Shown: piece by piece, positions 1 to 11,695 of the stretch
Position numbering within the stretch: position 1 is the stretch's first letter
How the letters are laid out: every line of letters starts with the position of its first letter
Assembly: GCA_948470475.1 (NCBI GenBank)
Contig: OX419340.1
Coordinates: 12,943,002 to 13,007,001, forward strand
Direction: 5' to 3'
DNA from: Galaxea fascicularis
Lineage: Eukaryota > Cnidaria > Anthozoa > Scleractinia > Euphylliidae
DNA: 64,000 nt
The notes under the pieces: generated by a model
Database searches by the model: none
The model's input: the letters and a program-made list of their open reading frames with translations, nothing else
Told to the model about the DNA's origin: nothing
Translations under genes and position numbers: made by a program

Positions 1-7
1 TCCGTTT

Positions 8-223
8 CTACAACGAAGCCAAGTATCTTGACAGGTGATATTCGCAGGCCACTTCAGCAGTGATTTTTTGCGGTAGCCTTAAGAGCGATACTGTTGCTGG
101 TGATAGCTTCCTGCGAAACTCACTTCGAATTTCATGACGCTGGGCGTCCGTGAGAGGACTGGGAGGAGGGGTATTCTCGCCGGAATTCCGATCGGGGTAG
201 GGGTGTACCTCCAGGTTCTCCAA
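8..223 (-). other. unassigned open frame, possibly coding or repeat-derived
   Basis: A frame of about 71 codons is open on the minus strand and ends with TAG at the left edge. It has a proline-rich stretch (TPPPSPLTDAQRHEI) followed by a basic segment. It has no ATG near its start and overlaps sequence resembling the repeat ends at 549-620 (a 'ccctatttcagacc' word). I recognise no family. It could be a terminal exon of a gene or chance coding inside a repeat. Confidence 0.15.
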
Positions 224-548
224 ATCCTGACCCTATTTCAGACCAAAACGTGCCACTTTTCACATTTTGAAACATACGTTTTTGATACTTGGCCTCTAAA
301 ATCCATATCTGTTTTCAGATCTGGCTTGGCTGGTTACAATTTTTCCACTGGCTTTGTTGTAACGTGATTATGCTCGGCATCACTGCCGAAGTCAAGAATT
401 GGTAAAATTCAGCTAGAATGATATATTTTGGTTACTTTTCTTTCTCTACTATTCGTTTGGAGTTAAAAAGAGAAATGCAACAACTATACGACCTCGCGGT
501 TCCCTTGAAAAAGATACCCGATTTCAGACAACAGTGGTCATAATCTAT

Positions 549-2645
549 GCCCGTTTTTAGACCAAAATGGCCTTGAAAACCATACCCTTTGGGGCGGCAC
601 ATACCTACACATCCTTTATAGGGAATACCCGCTTTCCCCGCCCCCCTTCCTTTCGCGAAGGTACTGTGAGATCCTGCTCCCTTTTATCTGAGCAATAAAC
701 GCGGTATTTTCAGTATTCCCAACCTGGAGGAACAAGGCAAAAATTATTTTCTCTATTTTCCTCCTTTTTTTTTAATACACTAGAAACTGGACATCTTCCT
801 CTCACTGATGTACAGGATCTTGAAAAACTTAGCAATTACCGTATTTTGTTCCCTCAAGGACCAAGTGATAATCCACAAGGAACACTCAGCTTGGAGACAC
901 TCGTGAGACACTCTGTCAGGTACGCCCTTACGTATTTGCGTAGGGAGAATTTGCGGCTGCCGTGGCACTAAATTACAAGGCTTCGCGGAGATTTTTTAGA
1001 GTTTCAAAGCTACTATCTATCAAAGAAAACCTTGAAATTCAAAAAGAAATAGCGACTGTATAAGAAACACACCCGAAGTATTATCGCACCTTGGCAGCTC
1101 TATTTTAGTCTCACTTTACTTTAACACACATTATATTTTTTGTTAATAGTGTCTGTAACAAATACATAAAAAATATATATATAAAATGCGTAACACTATA
1201 ACTAATAGTGTAGTAACTATTTCACCACGCAAACTGACGCAAAGAGCGACTCTGATGGAATTTCAGGTTGCGTAAAACAAAAACATAAGCAATTAGTCTG
1301 AGACCAGAGATTTAGGGTTAGGAACTGGCTGAATTGTATCTCTTCAATAGCAAACATTCTGAGACCGTTTCAATTGAACCAATAAAAATTTATTCTGACA
1401 AGTGAAATAACCAACAAAAATGTTTTCAACGGGGTGGGGGTATGGAACCAAGCCTACTTTGAGGGTGTGGGATGATGGTAGCAGAAAGAGACGATCTTTG
1501 TTTGCTGTGTGTTGTACAATGGTATTGACTGATTCCCTTAAAGGGGATACTGTTCAGCAATGTCATCGAGCAGCCTTCGAAAGCATCCATTTGGGTGAGG
1601 CTCACCATACCACCTTCGCCACGTGAATTCCTGAAGGTATTCAATGAGAAAGTCAGGGTTTGTGTTTCCCTTCATTTTCTTAAATTTTTCCTTTGCCGTA
1701 CACCAGTTGCTTTCAGCATTCTGTGTATGGACTCCGGTTACTGGATCGACAAAATGTAGAGAATGATTCACCGCCCCGTGTTGTAAGCCGAGTCTTCTCT
1801 GGAGTTGCCGATATGCCGCCCACTGGTCCGTGTGCACTATGGAGCCAGGCTGAACCTTCCGTTGAATAATACGCAAAAGAGTCGCCGCATTGCGTCGCCT
1901 TACGAGCTGTAGGTATGGTCGGGCTGGAGCATACTGTGTATCAAACAACCCCAGTACCCATCTTTCTCTTTGAGGCCGACGCCCCCTGTGAAACTGCAAA
2001 GGAATAACAATTACAGCTCCATGAATTAAAATATTATGAAATATTATGAAAAGAATCATTGGAAATACGGTACATTAAAGATAGGAGGTGGCGGAGGTGA
2101 TACGACCCGCTCAGTCCGGCTTCAGACCGAGAACAGTACTGTTTAGTAGCGTAGAAGTACTGTGAGTGAGATTTTTATTTTGTAACCAGTAGACTAGTTG
2201 TGAGGCGGCTAAGGCTTAAGCACAGTGATTCGAACCACTGGAAGGCCATACTTCCTATTTTCTTACCTTGGACTTGTGATTAAACTTTGATTCGTCGATC
2301 TGCACAATGACACCTGGTCCGCCTAACTGTGGAATCGGGTGGCGCAGCAATGCTTCCCATGCAACTTGCCGACACTTCCGTGCGAACTTGACTAAAACTT
2401 TCTGTGAGGCCGTTCCTTCAATTTCCATCATTCGTAGCGAACACTTGTGCGCCCATTTCCAGAGAAATTGCAACTGCCTTGCGATTGAAATTTTGCTTCC
2501 ATAGAAATACGAATGTACTCTCACAGACGAAGAGCGTCGACAACGGTGACATCTCCTGTTGAAAAGTAAAGTTTAAGCTATATAGGTATGTTCGGTTCCA
2601 AGGGTATAGTTTTTAACCATTTTGTTCTGAAATAGGGTGTTCGTT
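549..2645 (-). mobile_element. Merlin-like DNA transposon with imperfect inverted ends
   Basis: Sequence at about 549-620 matches the reverse complement of 2575-2645. The shared blocks are 'accaaaatgg', 'ccataccctt' and 'acatacctac/ata', at roughly 70-75 percent identity by eye. These inverted ends enclose an IS1595/Merlin-type transposase on the minus strand. The 8-9 bp target duplication expected for Merlin was not found, so the true ends are uncertain. Apart from the transposase, 621-1537 shows nothing but AT-rich DNA. Confidence 0.45.
1538..2555 (-). CDS. Merlin / ISXO2-like (IS1595) DDE transposase, spliced, 5' part missing
   Basis: Two in-frame exons are visible on the minus strand: 2555-2267 and 1993-1538. 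They are separated by a 273-nt GT-AG intron. The first has a zinc-finger-like RCHRC segment and ends with the first catalytic aspartate in VQIDESKF. The second carries GRRPQRERWVLG, the second aspartate in HTDQWAAY, the VNHS..FVDP block, and the catalytic Asn/Glu region TQNAESNW. That order (D, D, E with the VNHS and 'FVDP.TG.HT' signatures) is typical of IS1595-type transposases, which in animals are called Merlin. The reading frame is intact over both exons and ends in a normal stop. No start methionine was found upstream of 2555, so either an upstream exon was missed or the copy is truncated. The family acts in the nucleus on the element's own ends. Confidence 0.75.
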
Positions 2646-2718
2646 GTGAGTTTGAAGCCCAAATGGTCTGAAATAGTTGAAAGCTATCGAATTTTAGCTC
2701 AGGTCGGCAGGGAAAATA

Positions 2719-3717
2719 CCGTAAACTGCCGCTTATAAGCCCATCCGGTTACCGCTAATGCTCTAATTAGAGCCCAGCTACCAATAAGCGCCTCGATTCG
2801 AATTACTGCGGCCCTCCAAAGGCTTAAAATTTTAAATAACCGCCCCCTTCAAATAAGCGCACCCCCCCCCCCCCCTCTCCGAAAAAAGAGGTTCAGTACT
2901 TGCCGGTACGATATATGAGACGTATACGTGAATGTTCTTCAAAGTCGTACGGGTTTGTTTCTAATGTTCATTTTTAACGGAACATGAACGACGATCACAG
3001 CACTTGGAGAATTTGCTTATTTTATATTTTGCACTTGAACACTTTCTTTTATATCAAGCTAGAGTAAAGTTGTGAATCAGATATGAGAATCATCGATCAA
3101 TTTTTTTTTAATGAAAGCTGTCTTCGAAGTTGCTTGAAAAGTTGTTACCAAAATAATAAAAATACGACTTGCCTGGTATTTTTAAAAGTGCCTTTTCGGA
3201 GTTAAGTTTCTTTAGGGACTTCCTCGGTGATTTTACCTCGACTTCCGGCTCTTTCGCTTTTACTTCCGGTTATACAATGCGATTCTACTTCCGTGTACCC
3301 CGACTGGCAGAGACACACGACCATGAAAGCTTGAAGTTTCACCCCTTGTCAAAAATATAAAGGTTACGACCGACTGAGCGTTTCCGAATATTTCTCGGTT
3401 CCAGACATAGCACCATCTGACCGCGCATAATTAATTCGCTCCCAGACCAGCGCGTGGCGCATTTAAAATTCAAAATGGCCACTACAAAACAAAAGGAAAG
3501 ATTACAATTTTTAGCATTATTGAGCATTTTAAGGCTTCATTTAAAAGAAGTAGACTAAAAACATATTTCGATCAACAGCCTTATTGCTCATTTGGAAACA
3601 TTTTTTTTAGTCCGCTTATACGTCCATCGGGATATAACCCATCCATTTATAAACTAGCCCATCCAAAACCCCTTGCGAACAGGTATAAGCCCTGGACTTG
3701 TAAGCGGCAGTTTACGG
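2719..3717. mobile_element. non-autonomous DNA element, TA target site, about 1 kb
   Basis: The left end begins 'ccgtaaactgccgcttataa' and the right end is its near reverse complement ('taagcggcagtttacgg'). Both are flanked by TA (2717-2718 and 3718-3719), as expected of a TA-inserting transposon. A run of 18 or so C lies near 2863-2875. There is no transposase frame inside, so this looks non-autonomous. Confidence 0.6.
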
Positions 3718-3719
3718 TA

Positions 3720-4486
3720 TGTAAATTGGAATTGAAATTACTTACCAAATGTATCCGTCCCCATTGCGCGGATGGCGAATGAGGCGCATTGCATTCCTAC
3801 AATTCCCGCAGTTGACATTTCTTTTCAGTAGTCTGTTCCTTTGCAACCAATTTATAAGGCGGAGTTTTCCTCTACTGCTTGTTGCAAAAATAAGGGGACA
3901 AAGAACTTCCCTAAAAAAGTTGGGCATTTTAGGAAGCTTGCCTTTTGATATACAATGTAATTCGAATCACTTTGAATGAATGTGCTGAGAACAAAACTCC
4001 TAACGGCAACAGCATGACAGCCCGTCACGTGCGTGTGCAGGACTTTGGTTCTAATCAAAGTTAAAACCACAAACAGCGATCGCTGACGAGGGGAACCGTG
4101 TCGCAAAAATCCCCATTGTTAGTGTACCATGATCGAGGCCAATGACCAAAACGTTTTTTGAATATTTTCATAATCAATCAGGTACAATGAAAAAAGTCCA
4201 GTATTGCAGGCCCAGAGGAAAAACTGATAACACGAAAAATTGACTACGACCTGGAAACGCAAACTGTATATAAGTTTTGCATCTGTTCTTTGTTCGCATA
4301 ATCCAACACCCAAGTTTGCGGCAAAAAAGTAATTAGCGCGGGAGATAAGTCCTTTGAAGAGTGCGCAACTAATTAAACCGTGTCACTTTTACACTTTTTT
4401 ATAATGAGAGAATTCATACAGAAGAATTTTTCTTGGAGACAAGCCACTTTCCCACACTCCATGATATCGACCCCAAGAGCGACACG
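3720..4486. other. intergenic, no recognised feature
   Basis: AT-rich DNA with short open frames on both strands that overlap each other and match nothing I recognise. It leads into the promoter of the gene at 4564. Confidence 0.5.
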
Positions 4487-4488
4487 GG

Positions 4489-4502
4489 ATAAATATATAT
4501 AA
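4489..4502 (+). promoter_or_regulatory. TATA-like box upstream of the CCDC106-like gene
   Basis: The run 'ataaatatatataa' lies about 60-75 bp upstream of the ATG at 4564. It is suitably placed for transcription to begin around 4520-4530 and give a short 5' leader. No transcript evidence was available. Confidence 0.35.
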
Positions 4503-4563
4503 CTCTCAGCGGAAAAAGATTCGATGCAGCTGCATTAGGTGTATTCGAGAACATTAACGCGTT

Positions 4564-7500
4564 ATGGCTTCACGAACAAAAACATGTATGATATGTGGTT
4601 TATCGGATGGCCACACTCTGATGGACTGCCCTTACCGATGCGAGTTTTGCGGCGTGTCGGTGAATTATTGTGAGTGCCATGATTCTAGTATAGTGAACAG
4701 CGTTTTGGCGTTGGAGACCCCCGAAAAGGCGGACAGAAGTACCGAAACTTCAACATCGAAACCAGCACCGCCACAAGCAGCCCGTGAGAAACGTAAAGGA
4801 AGTAACGATGAATGGTAAGCAAACTATTCCTAATTGTAGATTTTGTTTGTTAATAGTATATGCAGTAAAATATATGGATTATTGGAAAAAAATATCAATA
4901 GCTATGGCCATCAATCGAAATGAAGGCTTGTTTGGTCATTTGTAGTACGACTTCAAGTAACGCGAGTTTGTATCGAGTCGACTTAACATGCGTATCGAAT
5001 CGACTTTGACTTGTCAGTATCGAAACGACTTTGTATTGAAACGACCGGACTCCATCGAAATTTATCAGTGTGTGGAATTATGAACAGAGGAACTAGTCTA
5101 TAATTGGAGCTAAATTATAGATCGCCACTAATAAACTCTATTATGAATAGGCCCTATTTCTTACATTCGTATTTTATTGTATTTACAGGTGTGGGACAAA
5201 CAATAAAACTGGACAAAAGAGGCCAGAAAAGACAGTGCCCGAAAAGAAATTCAAAGAAGCCAAGAATGACCTGCAGGCTGCTATGAAGCAATTGAAAAAC
5301 TCGGAAGAACTCAACAGAAAGAAGGAGGAGGAATACCTGGAAACGATCGCCGCCATGCAAAGACGCATCAAAGAACTTGAAGGTATGTAGCATTTTTTGC
5401 ACGGTTTATTGTCCACGCTACTGGTCCCATTTGTCCGAGAGTATCTCTGAATTATGCACTGGGATCATGTTTGTCATGATTTGGCGCGGTTTGGTGTCAG
5501 ACTATCATTATATTTCGATGCTTCGACTATATTTTCGCCTGCTGACAGGCGCTAGAAAGGGAAGGGAGAACGTCAGCAGGAATCGGATGCGGGGAAAAGG
5601 TGTGAATATTGTTAAGAAATCAAAAGTTTTGAAATTCGGCGTTGTTTAACAGGAAAATATTTCTTTTCATTTTATTACATCCATCTTTCTACTTTGAAAA
5701 AGTTGCGCGCGATGTTTCTGGGGTGGACGTACCTTGCAACATCGCTCAACGGGGGAGTCATAAGGGCTGTCCAAAAAACCGCAAAACCGCATGAAAAAGT
5801 CTAAATGCAAAACCGCGCATGAATGCGTTACTGAAAACAGTTATGCACGAAAACCGAAAACCGCATAGTCTTGTTAAACTGCAAAAGCGCAAGTTAAAAG
5901 AAATTGTTTGCACAACCGCATTAAAAATAATGCAAAAACCGGATTACTGCAAATCCTTATGCCCCTCCTCCTCAAAACTTCAAATGTTGCATTTTCTTTT
6001 CACCGCAGAATGGTTGCACGCCAAAATGGAGCGCAAAGTATCCGCACTAGAAAGACAGAGTATTCAGTAGAGATGTACACAGGCTGCAACTTCGTTGTGA
6101 ACGATGCGAAGACGCGTAGTAGAACAGAGATTCTCAAGGGGCGTGTAGATACCACATACGCACGTACGCACGTGTATACAGCTGAAATTTGAAAATTTCT
6201 TTTCAATCTTACGAAAATACTCGAGTCAAATCGGATTCAGTCGGCATATTATCGATAATGACAAATTGCTCCAAATGGTAGCCCAGTGGGGATAACAGAG
6301 ATAGACGAGCAGGAGGTGGGTTGGTAAATTTTCCGACTTTTGCAACTTTGTCTTTCTGTGCAACGCGCGCGAAAGTTTGACCAAGCGCTTTCGCGTTAAA
6401 ATGCTTCCGTGGTAAACTGAAAAAAAAAACTGATTCTGCCCAAACGGTTTCACTATAAAATTGTTTTGTGCCTAATGGCGGCTTTATTTTGCTGATTGAA
6501 TGACGCGTCACAAAAAAGTGAAATTCTGACTAAGCGCTAAGCGCTTCGCTGTGGATTATAAGGGCGGCTTCATTTTTCCTTTCCAGTGATTCGCTGTTTG
6601 TTATAATGGCGGATTTTCTTTGGACTAATTATTTGTGTACCAAGCGCGCGAAAGTTCGAACACTGTTCTGACCAAGCGCTTTCGCGTTAAAATGTTTCTG
6701 TGGTCTTTGAACTGCTTCTGCCGAAGCGTATTCACTATGAAATGGTTTTGTGACTCAAATTTTGTAATAATGCCGGCTTTATTTCGCTGATTGAGTGACG
6801 CGCCCCCAAAAAAGTGAAATTCTCACTAAGCGCTTATCGCTTATATGGATCCGACCCAAAGTTCGATATACTTTTTCGAATACAAAAACATGCGTTGAAA
6901 ACATGGCAACGTTAAGCGTATCAGGTATTTTTAATCGATAATTTCATAATTTCATTCGAACATAATATCGTACAGGCAACTGAAATTGCAATATTTTTTT
7001 GTAGAGTCGGTTAGCAAGGGCAAGAGTAAACAAAAATCAGCTGCAACTGAAGTGGATACTGACGATGGCCAAAAGTCTGATACTGACATGGGGGAGGACG
7101 ATTCTATGGAGGACGGTAATTGGGGAAAGGAAACAAAAGACGATGAAGACGATGAAGACGATGAAGACGATGAAGACGATGAAGACGATGAAGAGGGAGC
7201 TGAGCTTGCTCAGAAAAAGACTAAAGGTTAGTTCGTGTGCATGACTGAACAATAACTGGAACATAGCTGATTTATATACAAGTCGAATCCAATGACACTT
7301 TCCCTCGGGTATTTGACTTGCTATTAAGGTTACTGTCAACAAAATATGGTCATAATTTTCCCAAAAAAAATTGGGGCTCTTTAGTTCGACAAAAATTACA
7401 AAATCTTAAAAACAACGCGAGATATGCTAGAAAGAGTGTTTTATGGGAACTGGCGAAGGACAGCAAAATGTGTCATAATCCTAGTTTGGAACCGGCATCC

Positions 7501-8394
7501 TGTTGACAATTTCGCGCGCAAAACTCCATGCGAATCTCGAATTTGCATGCCCAGGGGGAGGACTCTCTAATACAAATGACGGGGTTGATCGTCGTTCATT
7601 TTAAATTTACCCTCCTCAAGTGAACCAATCTGGGCTACTGGGCGTGGCTCTATGTTTTTGGACCCTTAAAGATACCAGTTTTTAGCTGTAGGTATCTTGA
7701 TTTCCTTTCTTATCGCTTTACACAACCAAAACAGAATGACAGTGGTTTCTTTATTGATATTTATTCGCAAGCAACCTAAAAAGATAGCCTGAGAGCTAGA
7801 AACGTGAGATTTTTCTCCTAGAAACCGTAAGCGAGATAGCAATCCCTGATTTTACCCCTAAGACATGTTGACCAAACATGACCTTATCCCTGGGAATTGA
7901 TATTTTCCTTATAAAATGTCGTAGTCAAAACCCATTGTGGGGTCAGAGAATTACCATATAACATTTCAAACATTTGCAAATTATTTCAGAAACAAAAAAG
8001 GTTACATTCACCGATGACTGAACTTAAACTAATCCATTTTCTTTCAGAATTACCGATATCAGGATCTAATCTGGAAGGTTTTCATAAAAGATATAAAGGC
8101 GTCCTCCGAATTTTACAGAAACATCGCTGTTCCTTGACAGAAGCTATGCGACGCTTTGGCATCGCACGAAACACGTTAAGAGATTACATTGGCCTGTGTG
8201 AGCTCAAGATCGTGGACCCCAGGAGATATGAAAGAATTGTGGGGACTGAGCGCGAGAAGACAGGGAAAATATCCGCCAAGATTATTGAATGTCGTTGCAG
8301 GGCTGCTTTGAAAGAATTCAAAACTCGCTTGAATGAATTGAAGGAGGAAAAGCAGCTCCTTCCTTTCTATCCAAAAGACGAATTTTACTCCTAA
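4564..8394 (+). CDS. CCDC106-like protein with N-terminal CCHC-like zinc motif
   Basis: Four exons join in frame: 4564-4814, 5189-5382, 7005-7226 and 8048-8394. All junctions are GT-AG and the product is 337 aa. Residues 8-40 hold a CX2CX5HX4C zinc-knuckle-like unit followed by further CX2C and CECH cysteines. Exon 2 is a predicted coiled coil (charged Glu/Lys/Leu heptads, ending RRIKELE). Exon 3 is Ser/Asp-rich and contains a 'gatgaagac'-type repeat encoding an EDD tract. Exon 4 carries the block KRYKGVLRILQK..CSLTEAMRRFGIARNTLRDY, then a helical tail ending LNELKEEKQLLPF. This block resembles the C-terminal domain of vertebrate CCDC106 (a nuclear p53-interacting protein) and its many fish relatives. 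The helix-turn-helix look and basic character suggest nuclear nucleic-acid or protein binding, but the function is unknown. The start is the first ATG, 60 bp below a TATA-like run. Confidence 0.7.
6354..6848. repeat. direct duplication (about 200 bp unit) in intron 2 of the CCDC106-like gene
   Basis: Two diverged direct copies lie at about 6354-6553 and 6634-6848. They share 'gcgcgaaagtt', 'gaccaagcgctttcgcgtta', the 'ggctttatttcgctgattga' block and 'aaaaagtgaaattct.actaa' in the same order. The word 'aagcgctttcgcg' and its partial palindromes recur. No coding potential is seen. Confidence 0.6.
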
Positions 8395-8595
8395 TCATTT
8401 TTCGCGAGGCTCTGGCGAAAAGTTTGTTAACTAGGATTATTTTCTTTGACGTTCTGTTGAAAGCAATAGGTTATTTCAAAATGTAGTGGGTTATTATAAC
8501 AAACAGTAGATCATAAATATGTAACTGTAGGATTTCGACAGAGCCTCAGCTTCTTGACTTCATTTTTGTTGTTTTTATATGTTACAGTTGCCTTA
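8395..8595. other. 3' flank of the CCDC106-like gene
   Basis: AT-rich presumed 3' UTR and flank. No clear AATAAA was seen before the minisatellite begins. Confidence 0.4.
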
Positions 8596-8868
8596 CCCGG
8601 CTGGGGGAGTAAAAATTATATTAGCTTTGTGATAATAAGGGTTAATGATTTTTAATGAATTTTTTTAAGGCTGGAGGAGTAAAAACTATTTTAGCTTTGT
8701 GATAATAAGGGTTAATGACTTTTAATGAATTTTTTTAAGGCTGGGGGAGTAAAGATTATATTAGATTTGTGAGAAACGATTTTTTTTGTGAGAAACGATT
8801 TTTGATTTTTAATGAATTTTTTTAAAGGCTGTGGGAGTAAAGATTGTATTAGCTTTGTGATAATAAGT
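8596..8868. repeat. minisatellite, four copies, period about 80 bp
   Basis: Four successive units each start with 'ggctggggga/gtaaa' and continue 'ttatattagctttgtgataa' and 'taatgaatttttttaa'. The third unit carries an internal duplication ('gtgagaaacgatttt' twice). The repeat is non-coding. Confidence 0.8.
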
Positions 8869-9365
8869 CCAAGGACCAGAAGTACACTCCAGTACACTCC
8901 AGCTTCGCGCGGTTAAAAATCACGGGTAAAACATGAAATGCTGCGTGACCATCAACCTCGTATCCAGACTCTCTCTCCTTTTCCTCCCTTGTCGTCGATA
9001 CTCGACAGATTATAGAGGGTTAGCCTAAAGAAACCCGACTCACCAAAGCTAAGGTAGCCATCCACGTGATTATCATACCATTCCTCTATTACAATGGCCA
9101 CACTCTAAAGGATCGGCAAGTAAATGCCGTGCTTGAACGGTTGAACACTTGAACAGTTCTAAACGCAAACCCCTTTCCAGGTTCAAATCTATAGCCAAAG
9201 CTGTTCACCGCCGTCTAAACTCCCACGGGATTCAAAAGTGATGAACAAACAACTAAAAATAAAGAGTCGGACTTATAGCCCTTGCCTAACGAAAAATTTT
9301 TGACGACCAAACATAAACATTGTTTGGTGATCAAACATTTTGATGTTGAACTAGGGAATGAAATG
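8869..9365. other. intergenic, no recognised feature
   Basis: Nothing coding or repetitive was recognised. The sequence leads into the satellite at 9366. Confidence 0.4.
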
Positions 9366-9652
9366 ACAGTGAAGTATCGGTGAAACATCGGCCAAATGTC
9401 GACCGAGTGTCGGCAAAGTATCATTGATTGGTCGGTCAAATATCGACCGACTGGCTACCGATATATCGACCGACTATCGGGCGACATATATCGGTCGATA
9501 GTCGGTCGACTGTAGGCCGACTATCGACCGCCATATCGGTCTACTATCGACCAACTATCGACCGACTAGCGGTCGACTATCGACCGACATATCGACCGAC
9601 CATCGACCAACATGTCGGTCGACATATCGGTCGATATGTCGGTCGACACTAC
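9366..9652. repeat. satellite-like array of a self-complementary 10-mer
   Basis: About 290 bp is built almost wholly from 'atcgaccgac', its reverse complement 'gtcggtcgat' and close variants ('atatcggtcgac', 'tatcgaccgacta'). The word appears in both orientations, so many alternative hairpins are possible. One plus-strand frame stays open and reads as a YRPTIDR-type repeat, but this follows from the repeat itself and is not evidence of a protein. Confidence 0.75.
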
Positions 9653-9674
9653 CCATAGTAAAATTGATCCGACA

Positions 9675-10202
9675 AATGTGTCTAGGTTAGCTGATAGACG
9701 ACACTATGGCCACGTGAAAGCGAGCGTTACCCGTTCAATGTCATAAATAAAGTTTGAGCTCGAGTATTAGCAGTCATGGACAGCTGTTTCGGCCTTGTTA
9801 GGCTCGTCAGCACTGCATGGCTAATACTCGGTCTCAAGTTCCCACATGCATAAAACAAGCAATGAAAAATTGAAGCTTGTGGGATGTGGCTTGGTGTGAC
9901 AAGAATACCTCTCAAGCTAATGTGTCTAGGTTATCTGAAAGCCACATATAGGACACTATGGCCACCTGGAAGCGAGCATTACCTCGTCAACGTCATAAAT
10001 AAAGTTTGAGCTCGAACATTAGCAGCCATGGACAGCTGTTTCGGCCTTGTTAGGCTCGTCAGCACTGCATGGCTAATACTCGGTCTCAAGTTCCCACATG
10101 AATAAAAGAAGCGATGAAAATTGGAAGCTTGTGGGATGTAGCTTGGTGTGCTAAGAATACCTCGCAAATTATGCTGAAAGCCACATAAGACAATATGGCC
10201 GC
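9675..10202. repeat. tandem duplication, period 245 bp, with a third partial unit
   Basis: Copy 1 starts at 9675 and copy 2 at 9920, both with 'atgtgtctaggtta'. Each contains 'gacagctgtttcggccttgt' followed by 'taggctcgtcagcactgcat'. A partial third unit ('ctgaaagccacata') lies at about 10170-10202. A diverged relative of the central block is at 41883-41950 ('attagcagctatcaacagct', 'gctcatcagcatggc'). The open frames across it are by-products. Confidence 0.7.
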
Positions 10203-11029
10203 GAGTCGTAGCAGGAACTAACACGGCCGGGCGAATTCGAGGGGAGTAACCTAAAATATTGCCAACAAACTTCATGCTACTCTGTCGCTGCCGCGAGAGG
10301 AAAACACCAAAATACCCTGGAAAAGAGGACATTATCCCTATTACCATGTGTCAGAAATAGATTTCGTTACTCTATAGATTTCGTTACTCGCACGTGATTT
10401 GTACTCTTGTCTAGTTATCCAATCGGAGCACGATGTCTTGATTGACATCTGATCTCGAATTTTTACTTCGCACATGTTGTTGTAGACTTGGAAGGAAAAT
10501 CAGTGACGAAGTTAGTCGGAAATCTGTGAGGAAAATCGGTCGGAAAATCTCTAAATCTGTTGGGAGAACATCAAGAATAAAGTCTTGTGGAATTCTAGAG
10601 GAGGTACTCTTTTTCCTCTCTTTCATACCATGGAAAGCGAAGGATCGCATCTTTTGGCTTCCTCGTGAAAAGGGAAAAGCCTGCTTTTAGTATGGTGCAT
10701 TTCATACGTAGGCTGAGATACAGAATCTTAAGTCCGTAAAGTAAAACTCTACATGCTGCACCGCTGGAAACCTCGTTCCCAGGGTCTCTTTTCTTCCCGT
10801 CCAGAGGTGCGACAAGATTGAACGGCCAACGAGCGACTGAATCCACTGCCGGCGCAGCTTCTATGTTACAGAGACAAGCGGGCTTTACTGGCCATGGCCA
10901 CCGGGAGTGGATTATAGGTACACGGGCGAAAAAGATTCTACAAAGACCCCAACGATTCAGCAGAACCCCCTTTGCGACCTTATCTTGTAAGGAGGGTCCC
11001 CATGGGTTCTTCGGGATCCGGGAATTGAC
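10203..11029. other. intergenic, no recognised feature
   Basis: Short overlapping frames only, with no family recognised. Confidence 0.4.
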
Positions 11030-11240
11030 TTATTTAAAGGTCGGAATTCGAGATTAGGGGAATAACCGGGGGGGGGGGAGATTCGGGATTGTAGCTGGGA
11101 ACAGGACACGGGATTTGGGACATTTTTAAAGCGTGATTCTGAAAAAAAGCCTTGAAACTGAGATCTAGTAAGTCCGGTGGCAAAATGAAGCTGTCGTCTG
11201 CTTAAAAAATCTGGCCGGGATTACGGGATTGGGGAAAACA
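11030..11240. repeat. G-rich low-complexity stretch
   Basis: Repeated 'cgggat/gggat' words and a run of about 12 G at 11069-11080. It is probably part of a dispersed repeat, and no ends were defined. Confidence 0.4.
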
Positions 11241-11695
11241 TTTGGATAGGATGTTGGGATTAAAAGACCCTATTGGGGACCCTCCGTAAGGAACCACTTC
11301 CTGGACGGCCACCGGTGCAACCTCGAAAAAACAACAACACCCAACAATGTGTTCAAACGCGCCCAACAGTGTTGAATATTGGTGGCCACTAATGCAAATG
11401 TAAATTCTATGCTTATTGTGGAGGTGCACTTAGTAATCCATCTAGTTTACAGGGGTTCCACTTAAATAACTTGAAACAAGTGATTCAAATAAATATAGAA
11501 AGGTTAAGAAAACCAACCGGTGGGAGGCAGACCAGTTGGCCTATTTACAAGCGTGGACAACTCCAACTAGCGGCCAGACCGAGACCTGAACCCTGGGCTT
11601 CCGCATTGCACGTCCAGCGCTCAACCGCTCCGTAACACCACCCCCCTCCGCCAATGTCGGGAACGTTTGCACGTGCCCAGGCACTCAAGTCACAA

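Noticed and set aside
9366..9652. CRISPR-like array
   Set aside because: Repeats are contiguous without unique spacers, and the context is an animal genome.
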